Shown: piece by piece, positions 9,676 through 19,058 of the stretch
Layout: each line of letters opens with the position of its first letter
How positions within the stretch are numbered: the stretch's first letter is position 1
NCBI RefSeq assembly: GCF_007748175.1
Contig: NZ_CP037422.1
Location: 4,354,234 to 4,418,233 of the forward strand
Origin: Gimesia aquarii
Lineage (GTDB): Bacteria > Planctomycetota > Planctomycetia > Planctomycetales > Planctomycetaceae
Reading direction: 5' to 3'
Length of the DNA stretch: 64,000 nt
Notes under the pieces: model-generated
Databases searched by the model: none
Told to the model about the DNA's origin: nothing
What the model saw: the letters and a program-made list of their open reading frames with translations, nothing else
Position numbers and translations under genes: made by a program

Positions 9676-11136
9676 ATGGTAGGTAATGCACTCTGGCCAA
9701 AACCAGAGAAGACAAATAATCATCATGAAAAGTCGTCACCAAAAATAAAGGTTCGTGAAACTAAAGTCAGCATCATTATAGGTGCCAGGAATAATGCACC
9801 TTTTCTTTCGGACGCCATTAAATCAGCGCTCAAACAAAGTGTTCCCTGTGAAGTCATTTACTCAGATGACTGCAGTTTTGACGAGTCACTCAAAATTGCA
9901 AACCATTTCAAAAACCAGGGATTAATAGTTGTTGACTCTCTATACCATCGAGGAGTCTGCGACACCAGAAATGAGGGTGTATCCAAAGCAACGGGCAACT
10001 ATTTACTTTTTCTAGATGGAGACGATATCCTCCCTACAGACTATGTAAAAAAACATCTGAAAGCGATCACACCTACAACCCCTTTTGTATATGGCGACGC
10101 CAAAGCTTTTGGTGATTACTCTACACTTTGGGAGGCCCCTGAATGGGAAACGGGTAAACTCTGGTTGAGAAACTTTGTTAATACCTCTGCTCTTTGGAAT
10201 CGTCAGGCATTTGAAACCGCAGGCCGCTGGAGAAATAAAATCAATACCATGTGGGATTGGGACCTGGCACTAAGAGGTTCCAGATTAGGTACCCCCGCGC
10301 GTAGCAAGGCCATATTACAATATCGCCAACATGCCAGTTCCTGGTCTGCGAATATTCAAACGAAATACAAACAACGACAGGAAGACCTACTACCACGAAT
10401 GCGACGCATCTGTTCTAGACTCAGTGTGGGCTCCATCGTCAGCGGTAGGCTCAGCAAATTTTTTCCACAATGGATGTCATCAGTCTCACAGGCAGTGAAG
10501 TTGATCGGTAGTTCTGAACCAGTTGAATTAGTCATACTTGATAATTCAAATGACCCAAACATACTTTCAATGATAAGATCTGAAACCCATCGATATCTGA
10601 ATACTTTCGAAACCATCAGGATCATACCTCATTCAGTGTCAATAAATTACTCAACTGAGAAAGAAAGAAGAAATCAAGTTGCTCAATTCATGGCTCATGC
10701 CTGTAATCGATTACGTATTGAAATGAAAGGTGACATTCATTGGCTAATTGAAGATGATATCCTTGTGCCTGTTGAAGCAGGTGTCAATTTACTTGAACAA
10801 TTGACAGCAGGATGGATTCCTCCGAATGCAGTTTCTGGTTGCTATCGAAATCGACACGTAGAAACGCAATTCGTAGGTGGGCATTTTGACGATTATCATA
10901 TCGTCAATGCATTTTCAGAAATTGGTACCGAGACAAGTACCGTTGATTATTGTGGTACAGGCTGCCTGATGTTTTGGAAAGATCGAACGCCTCGATATTG
11001 GGAGAGCCATTATCGAAATGTACCTGCGCATGATTGGGAGTGGTGTGCGACACTTAAGCAATCCGATGGTAAAATTTTAATGTTACCTTCGGTTCATTGT
11101 GGGCATGTGAGATCCCCTGAGGATATTCTCTACTGA
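9676..11136 (+). CDS. Family 2-type glycosyltransferase with two GT-A-like domains
   Basis: The ATG at 9676 has AAAGGG six bases upstream, so I prefer it to a TTG at 9658; this gives 486 residues. The first half is a GT2 domain: VSIIIGARNNAPFLSDAI at the nucleotide-binding start, YSDDCSFDESL, and the metal-binding FLDGDD. The second half, from ~residue 270, is a second GT-A-like fold with LVILDNSNDP and another acidic motif, WLIEDDILVP, followed by an acceptor-side stretch rich in Trp and His. There are no membrane segments, so it is probably a cytoplasmic transferase using a nucleotide sugar for surface glycan or glycoprotein assembly. It stands alone, without other polysaccharide genes. Donor and acceptor are unknown. 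Confidence 0.85.
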   Translation: MVGNALWPKPEKTNNHHEKSSPKIKVRETKVSIIIGARNNAPFLSDAIKSALKQSVPCEVIYSDDCSFDESLKIANHFKNQGLIVVDSLYHRGVCDTRNEGVSKATGNYLLFLDGDDILPTDYVKKHLKAITPTTPFVYGDAKAFGDYSTLWEAPEWETGKLWLRNFVNTSALWNRQAFETAGRWRNKINTMWDWDLALRGSRLGTPARSKAILQYRQHASSWSANIQTKYKQRQEDLLPRMRRICSRLSVGSIVSGRLSKFFPQWMSSVSQAVKLIGSSEPVELVILDNSNDPNILSMIRSETHRYLNTFETIRIIPHSVSINYSTEKERRNQVAQFMAHACNRLRIEMKGDIHWLIEDDILVPVEAGVNLLEQLTAGWIPPNAVSGCYRNRHVETQFVGGHFDDYHIVNAFSEIGTETSTVDYCGTGCLMFWKDRTPRYWESHYRNVPAHDWEWCATLKQSDGKILMLPSVHCGHVRSPEDILY

Positions 11137-11743
11137 GAAACTTACAATAAGGGGAAATCGAGTTCAAAAAGCACAGGCCCACAAACACAATGATAGGAAG
11201 CAGGCACTAGTCCCCTAACTTTGCGCGCTGATAGAAGCAAGGGGCCTGTGCAATTCTGTATAAACTCATTATTGCGAATCGCAAGATAATGACGAGCACC
11301 CTCTATATGCATATAGTGACTCAAAGTAGATTTCTTCCCAAGAAAAATCATAAATTTGATAATTTTTAAGAAATACCTAAATTATCACATTTGTATAATA
11401 ATATAATTAAGTTCATATAATCATATTTACACTTTTCTAGACTATTATTTGCTTAAATTCTAACTTAATCTGCAAAAAAGTATACAAAAAAACATAAAAT
11501 CCTTACTATAACTCTGACACAATATTCAGATGTCATTCATTTTTCTATTGCTGAAGTCCATATTCCTCATTTCTTAAAGTGCAGAAGTCAATAAAACGAC
11601 CCGTATATTTACTTTTATTACTTTTTTCATATTACTGATTTACCCATATTTTTATTTGACATTTAATTGTTAACAATTTACAAAACTATTATTCAGACGT
11701 CGAAACTAAACAAATTCAGATATTCAACCAAGGGGCAATTATC
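11137..11743. other. Intergenic region with a long inverted repeat, otherwise AT-rich
   Basis: This is a 607-base gap. The first ~120 bases contain a 10-base perfect inverted repeat, listed separately. From about 11350 the DNA becomes very AT-rich, with no ribosome binding site until the remnant at 11744. A short minus-strand open frame at 11142-11351 crosses the inverted repeat, but it has no family resemblance and no ribosome binding site that I can defend. Confidence 0.5.
11171..11251. repeat. Inverted repeat with 10-base arms enclosing a nested hairpin
   Basis: GCACAGGCCC at 11171-11180 is matched by its exact reverse complement GGGCCTGTGC at 11242-11251. Inside the loop, TTGC (11221-11224) and GCAA (11237-11240) can form a second stem, so the ~80 bases could fold as a compact two-stem RNA. 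It begins 34 bases after the glycosyltransferase stop. It has no T-run, so it is not a typical intrinsic terminator. It could be a processing or attenuation element, a small structured RNA, or a remnant of a mobile repeat. Confidence 0.6.
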
Positions 11744-11974
11744 GTGCGACAAGAAACCAACTCAAAGGAATTCACACTGATTGAACTCTTAGTCGTGATT
11801 GCATTCTTAATTGTGCTATTGCTCCCGACAATTCAACAAGCAATTGAAACAACCCGTAAACATTCCTGTAGAACTAATTTGGAGCAGATTGGGCTCACTT
11901 TTTATAACTACCTTGAAACATACAAGGTTTTTCCTCCAGGATATATCCAAACCAGTCAAAGCAATCGTAATTAA
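11744..11974 (+). pseudogene. Truncated DUF1559-type pseudopilin remnant
   Basis: A GTG start with AAGGGG upstream opens a frame of 76 residues. It matches the N-terminus of planctomycete DUF1559 proteins: [11 protein letters not shown], then [26 protein letters not shown] and the VFPPGYI turn. Intact family members are about 300 residues; this copy stops right after PPGYI. The hydrophobic stretch is some residues shorter than usual. The glycine that normally precedes FTLIE, needed by prepilin peptidase, is a glutamate. Together with the broken gene just downstream this points to decay rather than a functional mini-pilin. Confidence 0.8.
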
Positions 11975-11979
11975 GCAAC

Positions 11980-12357
11980 TTGGATCTCTGTAATTCTCAA
12001 GAAAGTGCAGTCACCAACGGACATCTTAAATTTAAGGGAGAGGCTGTTGAAGATAGCATGATCACATTTACGCCTCTCTCACCCACTGTTGGTCCTTCAA
12101 CAGACGCCAATATTAGTAAGGGCTCTTATTCAATTTCTCAAGAATCTGGTCCTGTCGTCGGGATGATTCGTGTAGAAATCACCGCATATCAAAAAACAGG
12201 GGAAAAAATTGAAGCAGGAACTCCCAACCCACGCAGGTACGATTGTGGATGAATTAAATCAAATCATTCCCAAAGAGTATAACACGCAGAGAAAATAACG
12301 ATTCAAATCAATACTGGGAATAATGAAAATAAAGACTTTGATCTTGTTAAAAAATAG
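11980..12357 (+). pseudogene. Frameshifted remnant of a planctomycete carboxypeptidase-regulatory-like lipoprotein
   Basis: Frame pieces together resemble the small lipoproteins usually found next to DUF1559 genes. Frame A has LKFKGEAVEDSMITFTPL and VVGMIRVEITAYQKTG. Then, after a frame change near 12230, GTIVDELNQIIPKEYNTQ appears up to a stop at 12296. A second shift restores the first frame as TIQINTGNNENKDFDLVKK, ending at the TAG at 12355. The lipoprotein signal peptide is missing. The sequence joins the pilin remnant within a few tens of bases, as if one deletion removed the end of the first gene and the start of the second. Two further frameshifts then accumulated. It is not expected to make a working protein. 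Confidence 0.78.
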
Positions 12358-12445
12358 AAATCTTTTTGATTATTTTGTTATCGTCCTCCACAATTAGATT
12401 GGACACCTTTTAAATAGTAAATCACCCATAGTCTAAGGAAAATCA

Positions 12446-13066
12446 ATGAAGGAATCTCAGTTAGTTCGAGGGCTGGGCGAACAGATAGTAGAACGTCTTA
12501 GAGAGGATATCTTTTCAGGGAAAATTGCAGAAGGAGAGCGTTTACGTGAAATCGATTTGGCCAAACGATTTGCCGTTAGTAGGGGGCCAATTCGTGAAGC
12601 GATTCAGCAACTTACCTGGGAAGGAATTGTTGAAGCAGATCGCAACAAGGGAGCGATCGTTTCAACATCTGCTCCTAATGAAATTTCAGAACTGATCATT
12701 CCACTTAGATGCACTATAGAAAAATATGCAGTGCGACTTTTTTTCGATAGTTTGACAGAAGAAGATTTTTTGTTGTGGGATAATATTCTCGAAAAAATGA
12801 AGCTTGCATGTGAAGCAAAAGATTTTGCGTTGATATCGGAACATGATATTGCCTTTCACCGTGCTTTAGTCAACCGATCCCATTCTCCCGACCTCTTAGC
12901 AATCTGGTCTTCCATCGTGTCCCGAGTTCGAAGACATTTTCGTGAGTCTCATTTGAAATATACAAAACCAGTTCAAATCTACGAAGAACACCTGCCGATT
13001 ATCGATGCTTTAAAAAACAAAAGCCTGGCGGATACACTTCAGGTTATTGAGGATCATATTGAATAG
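12446..13066 (+). CDS. GntR-family (FadR/FCD-type) transcriptional regulator
   Basis: A 206-residue protein with a GntR winged helix at ~8-75 (IFSGKIAEGERLREIDLAKR, then RGPIREAIQQLTWEGIVE). A helical FCD ligand domain follows, containing the metal-binding pattern HDIAFHRALV and ending with IEDHIE. It is slightly short for the family because it stops directly after the last FCD histidine motif. TAAGGAA precedes the ATG. Its last codons overlap the possible upstream starts of the next gene, so it is probably the first gene of the 12446-21794 cluster and its regulator. FCD regulators bind carboxylic acids or sugar acids, which suits the enzymes downstream. Confidence 0.92.
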   Translation: MKESQLVRGLGEQIVERLREDIFSGKIAEGERLREIDLAKRFAVSRGPIREAIQQLTWEGIVEADRNKGAIVSTSAPNEISELIIPLRCTIEKYAVRLFFDSLTEEDFLLWDNILEKMKLACEAKDFALISEHDIAFHRALVNRSHSPDLLAIWSSIVSRVRRHFRESHLKYTKPVQIYEEHLPIIDALKNKSLADTLQVIEDHIE

Positions 13067-13082
13067 AGCAGTGATAAAACGA

Positions 13083-16000
13083 ATGATGTCTTTTAAAAAC
13101 AAACTATCAATTGCGAGTCAAATCCTTGGAATCCTTCTATTAGGGCTCTTCTCTGATCAGGCATTAGCAGTAAACGATAAAAACAATTCCATTCAACGGG
13201 AATATTATTTTGAGCAACACGTTCGACCGCTCTTGATCAAACACTGTCTCAAATGCCATGGTCCTAAGAAACAGTTTGCAGAGTTACGGCTTGATACGCG
13301 TGCGAATCTTCTCAAAGGCGGAGAAAGTGGACCGGCAATCAAGGTGAATCACCCTGGTGAAAGTCTCTTAATGAGCGCGATCCGTCGTGAGTCACTTGAA
13401 ATGCCTCCCGACAAACCATTATCTAAAACAGACATCGAAGTTTTAGCAATGTGGATCAAAAACGGTGCCATCTGGCCTGAGAAAGCAGCGATCGGAACTT
13501 CAACCAAAGTCGATTTTTCTAAACACTGGGCATTTCGCCCCATTCGAAATCCCAGTCGCCCCTCTGTAAAAGATACTCTCTGGCCACAAAATGATATTGA
13601 TTATTTCATTCTTTCAAAACTGGAACAGAATCGACTTAAACCATCATTACCCGCAAAACCGGCTACCTTACTCCGCAGAATGATTTGGGATCTTACCGGC
13701 CTGACTCCCACGTCTGAACAGATCAAATTATTCTCAAAAAGGATTTCGCCTCAGTCAGCCGATTCAATAATCGAACAGCAACTTGCCTCCCCCCATTATG
13801 GAGAACGCTGGGGAAGATATTGGCTTGATTTGGCCCGTTATGCAGACACCAAAGGCTATGTATTCTTTGAGAAACCAATTTTCCATTCCTCGTTTACCTA
13901 TCGAGACTACGTGATTAACAGCTTCAATAAAGACAAACCGTTCAACCAGTTTGTCATAGAGCAATTAGCCGCAGATTTTCTGAAAGATGAAATCCCACAC
14001 GAGTCCCAAGCAGCACTCGGATTCATTACCGTTGGTCCAAGATTTAAAAATGATATCCATGATATTATTTCTGACCGAATCGATGTTGTCACACGTGGGC
14101 TTCTAGGTTTGACCGTAGGTTGTGCACGTTGCCATGATCATAAATATGATCCTATTTCAATTGAAGACTATTACTCTATGTATGGAGTCTTCCGAAATTC
14201 ACTCGAACCGATTCATCTTCCTTTCCGTAACAAAAACAAAATACCTGATCATCTAGTAACACAGGCACAGAAGATAAAACGGGCTGCTGTAGATTTAGAA
14301 GAACTCTACAAGAAACAACATGCTAAAGTATCACGAGATGCACACCAGAGACTTTCAGAATACTTGCGTGTAGCACAATCTCGAAGAAGCGGACCGGACA
14401 CCGTGAAATTTGATGTGATTGTTGACGGTGATGATCTCAATCCAGAAGTCTTATTAAAGTGGCAGGAATTTCTGGACGATTCTGAAAAGACAAACTCCCC
14501 CGTATTTTCGATCTGGCATCAACTGGAATATATTGCCAAAGAGAATTTTTCCGTTCAATCAAGACGCATACTTCAAAACAAAACGAGTGTTGATAACGTT
14601 CACACTGTAGTAAGACTGATTGCAGCCTTTCTATTACAATCGGAACTCGATAGTTTTCAAGATGTGATTTCCGGGTACGCAAAACTATTCAAACAAGTTG
14701 ATCAGGAATGGGACCAGTGGATCGCCGAAGCGCCTAAACCGGGAAGTACATCAAAGTCCATCCTGTTTGCACCTGAAAAACAAGCTTATCGACAAGCTTT
14801 TTATAGCTCCTACTCACCCTTAACCACTCCTTTACATGGTTATCCAGTCTTAAAATTATTTCCCGATAGAAAATTACAAGAAACCGTCAAAAAACTTAAT
14901 ACAGCCTTAGATAAAGCACGCGCAGCCGCCTCTACTGAACTGGCTCAAATGATGACACTCACTGATGCTAGTCAAATCATCGAACCACGGGTTTTAAGGC
15001 GTGGGAATCCGGGAATTCCTGCTCAATCAGTTAAACGGCGCTATTTGACCTTTTTCAATCAGATATCCGCTAAATCATTTACCCAAGGAAGTGGAAGACT
15101 GGAATTGGCCAAAGCAATTGTTTCGCCTCAAAATCCTTTGACCGCCCGGGTGATTGTAAATCGCATCTGGCAACATCACTTTGGTCAGGGAATTGTTTCT
15201 ACCCCGAGTGACTTTGGAATTCAGGGAGCGTTCCCTTCTCATCCGGAACTTCTGGACCATCTAGCAATCTGGTTCATGAAAAACGGCTGGTCGATCAAAA
15301 AACTCCATCGCTATATAATGCAGTCGGCGACCTATCAACAACAGAGTCTCTTACATGCCTCAGGAGAGAAAATGGACCCAGCCAATAAACTTTTATGGAG
15401 AATGAATCGCCGACGTCAAGATTTTGAAACAATGCGTGATACCCTGCTCCAAGTCAGCCATCAGTTGGATACAACTGTTGGAGGAAAATCAATCAAAGGG
15501 GTCGTATCGAACTCTAACAAACGCCGCACAATCTACACTTTCATCGATCGTCAACGCGTTCCCGGTCTATTACGCACATTCGATTTCCCCTCTCCAGATG
15601 TGAGTACTGGAACACGAAATTCGACTTCTGTTCCCGGACAGTCTTTGTTTCTGATGAATCATCCTTTCGTTCTGAAATCTGCTCAAATTCTAGGAAAAGA
15701 AGCGCAGCAAGCGGGCAATCCAAAAACTGGTATCAAGCAGCTCTATCAAAGTATTTTACAACGAAAGCCAAACCGACGAGAAGTAAAGGAGATGCTTCAA
15801 TTTCTTGAAACAGAATCTATTCCTAAAAAAGAATCTCTCATTGCAACACCTTGGGAATATGGTTATGGAGTATACGATGAGAACTCAAAAAATTTGTCAA
15901 ATTTTAAACCAATACCTTACTGGAACGGAAAACAATATCAGGGAAGTGATCGCCTCCCCGATCCTAAACTAGGCTGGGTCTTTTTAGATAAAACCGGAGG

Positions 16001-16463
16001 CCATCCAGGTAATGACATGAATCATGTCGCCGTAATTCGATGGCGCGCCCCCGAAACAATGGCAGTTTCAATCAAAGGAACTCTCAAGCATGAAATTTCA
16101 CGCGGTAATGGAATTCGGGGGCGTGTACTCATTGCCGGCGAAAAGAAGTTAGGCCCCTGGAACGTTCACCAAACTTCGGTTGAAACGACTCTCGAAAATA
16201 TCAAACTTGAAAAAAAACAAACAATCGATTTTGTCGTCGATACTGCAGGTCAGCTCGGACACGACTCGTTCGTCTGGTCACCGGAAATTATAGCACATTC
16301 TATTGAAACAGTAGCATTCTCGAAAACAGAGGGAAATCCAAAGGCCGTTCGATATTGGCACTATTCCCAAGACTTTAGAGAACCAGACAGCATACAAATT
16401 ACTCCCTGGCAAAGTCTGGCCCAGATTCTTTTGTTATCAAATGAATTTCAGTTTATCGATTAA
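13083..16463 (+). CDS. Planctomycete cytochrome c protein (PSCyt1-DUF1549-DUF1553)
   Basis: About 1126 residues from the ATG at 13083, which gives a normal signal peptide ending near QALA; a GTG at 13071 and a TTG at 13047 are other options. Residues ~45-110 are the PSCyt1 haem module with HCLKCHGPKK (C55, C58, H59). DUF1549 follows (SPHYGERWGRYWLDLARYAD), with a second haem-type motif CARCHDHKYDP at C347-H351. DUF1553 lies at ~650-930 (RVIVNRIWQHHFGQGIV, then ATYQQ and RRQDFETMRD). A C-terminal beta-rich extension of ~180 residues contains a galactose-binding-like region. The protein is exported and probably electron-carrying. In planctomycetes it is nearly always followed by a DUF1501 gene, as here. 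The biochemical role of the pair is unproven. Confidence 0.92.
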   Translation: MMSFKNKLSIASQILGILLLGLFSDQALAVNDKNNSIQREYYFEQHVRPLLIKHCLKCHGPKKQFAELRLDTRANLLKGGESGPAIKVNHPGESLLMSAIRRESLEMPPDKPLSKTDIEVLAMWIKNGAIWPEKAAIGTSTKVDFSKHWAFRPIRNPSRPSVKDTLWPQNDIDYFILSKLEQNRLKPSLPAKPATLLRRMIWDLTGLTPTSEQIKLFSKRISPQSADSIIEQQLASPHYGERWGRYWLDLARYADTKGYVFFEKPIFHSSFTYRDYVINSFNKDKPFNQFVIEQLAADFLKDEIPHESQAALGFITVGPRFKNDIHDIISDRIDVVTRGLLGLTVGCARCHDHKYDPISIEDYYSMYGVFRNSLEPIHLPFRNKNKIPDHLVTQAQKIKRAAVDLEELYKKQHAKVSRDAHQRLSEYLRVAQSRRSGPDTVKFDVIVDGDDLNPEVLLKWQEFLDDSEKTNSPVFSIWHQLEYIAKENFSVQSRRILQNKTSVDNVHTVVRLIAAFLLQSELDSFQDVISGYAKLFKQVDQEWDQWIAEAPKPGSTSKSILFAPEKQAYRQAFYSSYSPLTTPLHGYPVLKLFPDRKLQETVKKLNTALDKARAAASTELAQMMTLTDASQIIEPRVLRRGNPGIPAQSVKRRYLTFFNQISAKSFTQGSGRLELAKAIVSPQNPLTARVIVNRIWQHHFGQGIVSTPSDFGIQGAFPSHPELLDHLAIWFMKNGWSIKKLHRYIMQSATYQQQSLLHASGEKMDPANKLLWRMNRRRQDFETMRDTLLQVSHQLDTTVGGKSIKGVVSNSNKRRTIYTFIDRQRVPGLLRTFDFPSPDVSTGTRNSTSVPGQSLFLMNHPFVLKSAQILGKEAQQAGNPKTGIKQLYQSILQRKPNRREVKEMLQFLETESIPKKESLIATPWEYGYGVYDENSKNLSNFKPIPYWNGKQYQGSDRLPDPKLGWVFLDKTGGHPGNDMNHVAVIRWRAPETMAVSIKGTLKHEISRGNGIRGRVLIAGEKKLGPWNVHQTSVETTLENIKLEKKQTIDFVVDTAGQLGHDSFVWSPEIIAHSIETVAFSKTEGNPKAVRYWHYSQDFREPDSIQITPWQSLAQILLLSNEFQFID

Positions 16464-16478
16464 ATAAACGAGTATCAC

Positions 16479-17864
16479 ATGCAGCATCTCACTCAAAACA
16501 CACAACCAATTGACAGGCGTGAAATGTTAAAGCGATCAGGTATGGGAATGGGAATGCTAGCATTAGCAGGACTAACCTCGAAGGAACACTTACAGGCTGC
16601 CAACACTACACACCATCCTCCGCAAGCCAAACAAATCGTGCACCTGTTTATGAATGGAGGTCCTTCACACGTTGATACCTTTGACCCTAAACCATTACTT
16701 AAAAAATATCATGGCAAACCATTACCGAATCCCAATTTACCTACGGAACGTAAAACATCAGGTGCTCTGGAGTCTCCTTTTCAGTTTAAAAAATATGGCG
16801 AATCCGGGATCGAAGTCAGTGAGCTTTTCCAAAATACAGCCTCACACATCGATGACATGTGTATTATCAGGTCGATGCATTCTGATATCCCCAATCATGA
16901 ACCCTCACTATTATTGATGAATTGTGGTGACAATGCGCTGCCGCGTCCCAGCTTCGGGTCCTGGGTCAATTACGGCCTCGGTTCATTAAACGAAAACCTG
17001 CCTGGATTCGTAGTGCTCTGCCCGAATGGATTTCCTGTAGTAGGGCCTAAGAATTGGCGTTCCGCATTTCTCCCGGGTTCTTTTCAGGGAACGCATTTAG
17101 ATACGAAAGAGACTGACGTCTCGCGGCTCATCGAAAACATCAATAACCCGCAATCCCCGAAACGACAACGCCGCCAATTAGACCTGCTCCAGAAAATCAA
17201 TCAACGCCATTTAACAAACAGAGGACACGACTCGCTACTGGAAGCGAGAATTCAGTCTTTCGAACTCGCTTACCGTATGCAATTTGAGGCATCAGACGTT
17301 CTTGATCTTTCAAAAGAACCGAAACATATTCAGGAAATGTATGGAGATGGATTACAAGGTCGACAATTATTGATGACTCGTCGTCTGCTTGAAAAAGGAG
17401 TGCGGTTTATTCAAGTCTGGCATAGTGGTGGCCAGGAATGGGACCATCATCGTGGAATTGAAAAAAGCTTAAGAAAGCTATGTGGTCAATGGGACCAACC
17501 GATTGCCGCGTTTCTGACTGATCTCAAACAACGCGGGATGCTCGATTCCACTTTGCTGCTCTGGGGAGGTGAATTTGGGCGTACCCCAGTCGCAGAACTT
17601 CCCGCGATGAATGGTCGTGATCACAATCACTATGGGTTCAGCATGTGGATGGCCGGTGGAGGCGTCAAAGGTGGACATGTCCATGGAGCCACCGACGAAA
17701 CAGGATTCGCTGCCTCCGAAAATAAAGTCCACGTCCATGACTTACACGCCACAATGCTGCATTTGCTCGGTATTGATCATGAAAAACTAACCTACCGCTA
17801 TGCAGGCCGTGACTTTCGTTTAACCGATGTTCATGGTCATGTCGTCAAAGAAATTCTTGCATAA
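16479..17864 (+). CDS. DUF1501 family secreted protein
   Basis: 461 residues with an N-terminal Tat-like signal (DRREMLKRSGMGMGMLALAG). The sulfatase/alkaline-phosphatase-like DUF1501 body follows: HLFMNGGPSHVDTFDPKP at the start, GVRFIQVWHSGGQEWDHH, LLLWGGEFGRTPVAE and GRDHNHYGFSMWMAGGGVKG. The gene starts 15 bases after the cytochrome protein's stop, the standard planctomycete pairing. The retained Asp/His residues suggest metal binding as in the alkaline phosphatase superfamily, but no member of this family has a role I can name with confidence. In this cluster it probably handles an extracellular substrate or its attached groups. Confidence 0.93.
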   Translation: MQHLTQNTQPIDRREMLKRSGMGMGMLALAGLTSKEHLQAANTTHHPPQAKQIVHLFMNGGPSHVDTFDPKPLLKKYHGKPLPNPNLPTERKTSGALESPFQFKKYGESGIEVSELFQNTASHIDDMCIIRSMHSDIPNHEPSLLLMNCGDNALPRPSFGSWVNYGLGSLNENLPGFVVLCPNGFPVVGPKNWRSAFLPGSFQGTHLDTKETDVSRLIENINNPQSPKRQRRQLDLLQKINQRHLTNRGHDSLLEARIQSFELAYRMQFEASDVLDLSKEPKHIQEMYGDGLQGRQLLMTRRLLEKGVRFIQVWHSGGQEWDHHRGIEKSLRKLCGQWDQPIAAFLTDLKQRGMLDSTLLLWGGEFGRTPVAELPAMNGRDHNHYGFSMWMAGGGVKGGHVHGATDETGFAASENKVHVHDLHATMLHLLGIDHEKLTYRYAGRDFRLTDVHGHVVKEILA

Positions 17865-17896
17865 TCATACTTCTCACTCAAGGCACATTAAAACAC

Positions 17897-19015
17897 ATGA
17901 AAATCGAACAAATCATTTGTCAAATTCTCAGATCAGGTTCCGTCACGAATAAGACAGCCAGTTGCCAGGATTCGGTTCTAGTTCGCATTAAAACCGACAA
18001 CGGCCTGGAAGGCATTGGTGAAGCTGATTCTTCACCAGAAGTCGTTAAAGCAGTGATCGACGCTCCCTATAGTCACAATGTTGCGTGTGGATTAAGAGAA
18101 TTACTCATCGGAGAAAACCCACTCGAAACAGAACGACTCTGGCAGAAAATGTATCGCCACACAATGTACTTTGGCAGAACCGGTGTAACGATCACCGCAA
18201 TGGCTGCGATCGACATGGCACTTTGGGATTTAAAAGGAAAACATTTTGGTGAACCGATCCACCGACTTTTAGGTGGACAACATCATACGGAATTTCAAGC
18301 CTATGCTTCGATTCTGTTTGGGAGAGATGGTCGAGAAACGTGTGACATAGCACAGCGCTGGACTGAAAACGGATACACGGCTGTGAAATTTGGTTGGGAG
18401 CCGATGGGAGAATCGGAAAAGCTTGATATCGAACTTGTTGCTGGTGCCCGTGAAGGAATGGGAGATGGCATATTATTGATTGACGCAGGTTGTGTCTGGG
18501 ACGCCCGAACTGCATTGCAGCGCGCACATGCATTTTCTGAATATAATATTGGCTGGCTTGAAGAACCCCTCTTCCCCCACGATATCGCTGGCTATGCCTG
18601 GCTCAAAGATCGTTCTCCAGTTCCCATTGCTGCTGGCGAAGAAGAATGTGGTCGTGAGTCATTCCGACCTTATTTTGACCAAAGAGCACTTGATGTCTAC
18701 CAAATTGATCTGGCTCGTAATGGGTTTACCGAAGCCTCTTATCTGAAACAAAGAGTCGCTGAAATCGGTGCACGCCCTTGTAACCATTGTTACACCAGCC
18801 CAATCACCGTTGCAGCCAGCCTACACTGGTTGGCCACCTGCAAAGATGCATTCATCTTCGAAGACTGTGTGGAAGACGAGCCTCTCAGACACGAGTTAAC
18901 TTATGAGAAAGTACAAGCGGAAGACGGCATGATTCAAGTCCCAGATAGACCAGGGCTCGGGATCACGCTCAATGAAGATTTCATTGCAGCCCACGTCGTT
19001 GCAGAGTCAAAATAA
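17897..19015 (+). CDS. Mandelate racemase/muconate-lactonizing-type enzyme (enolase superfamily)
   Basis: The 372-residue protein has the enolase-superfamily capping domain (1-~120) and a modified TIM barrel. Metal ligands are visible as D196 (LLIDAGCVWD), E222 (WLEEPLFPHD) and E248 (AAGEEECG). K164 (AVKFGW) and H297 (CNHCYTS) match the catalytic base positions of mandelate racemase. The second lysine of the usual KxK motif is a glycine (G166). Such enzymes abstract a proton next to a carboxylate and commonly dehydrate sugar acids or isomerise lactones. It sits between the DUF1501 gene and the deacylase gene and is probably co-transcribed with them. Exact substrate is unknown; a sugar-acid dehydratase is the likeliest guess. 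Confidence 0.9.
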   Translation: MKIEQIICQILRSGSVTNKTASCQDSVLVRIKTDNGLEGIGEADSSPEVVKAVIDAPYSHNVACGLRELLIGENPLETERLWQKMYRHTMYFGRTGVTITAMAAIDMALWDLKGKHFGEPIHRLLGGQHHTEFQAYASILFGRDGRETCDIAQRWTENGYTAVKFGWEPMGESEKLDIELVAGAREGMGDGILLIDAGCVWDARTALQRAHAFSEYNIGWLEEPLFPHDIAGYAWLKDRSPVPIAAGEEECGRESFRPYFDQRALDVYQIDLARNGFTEASYLKQRVAEIGARPCNHCYTSPITVAASLHWLATCKDAFIFEDCVEDEPLRHELTYEKVQAEDGMIQVPDRPGLGITLNEDFIAAHVVAESK

Positions 19016-19058
19016 AGTCCACAAATGATTTCCTCCCTCAATTAGTAGAATCAACATC

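Noticed and set aside
11142..11351. Minus-strand open frame of 69 codons after the glycosyltransferase gene
   Set aside because: It runs across the inverted repeat, has no convincing ribosome binding site and no family likeness; the bases are better explained by the hairpin element.
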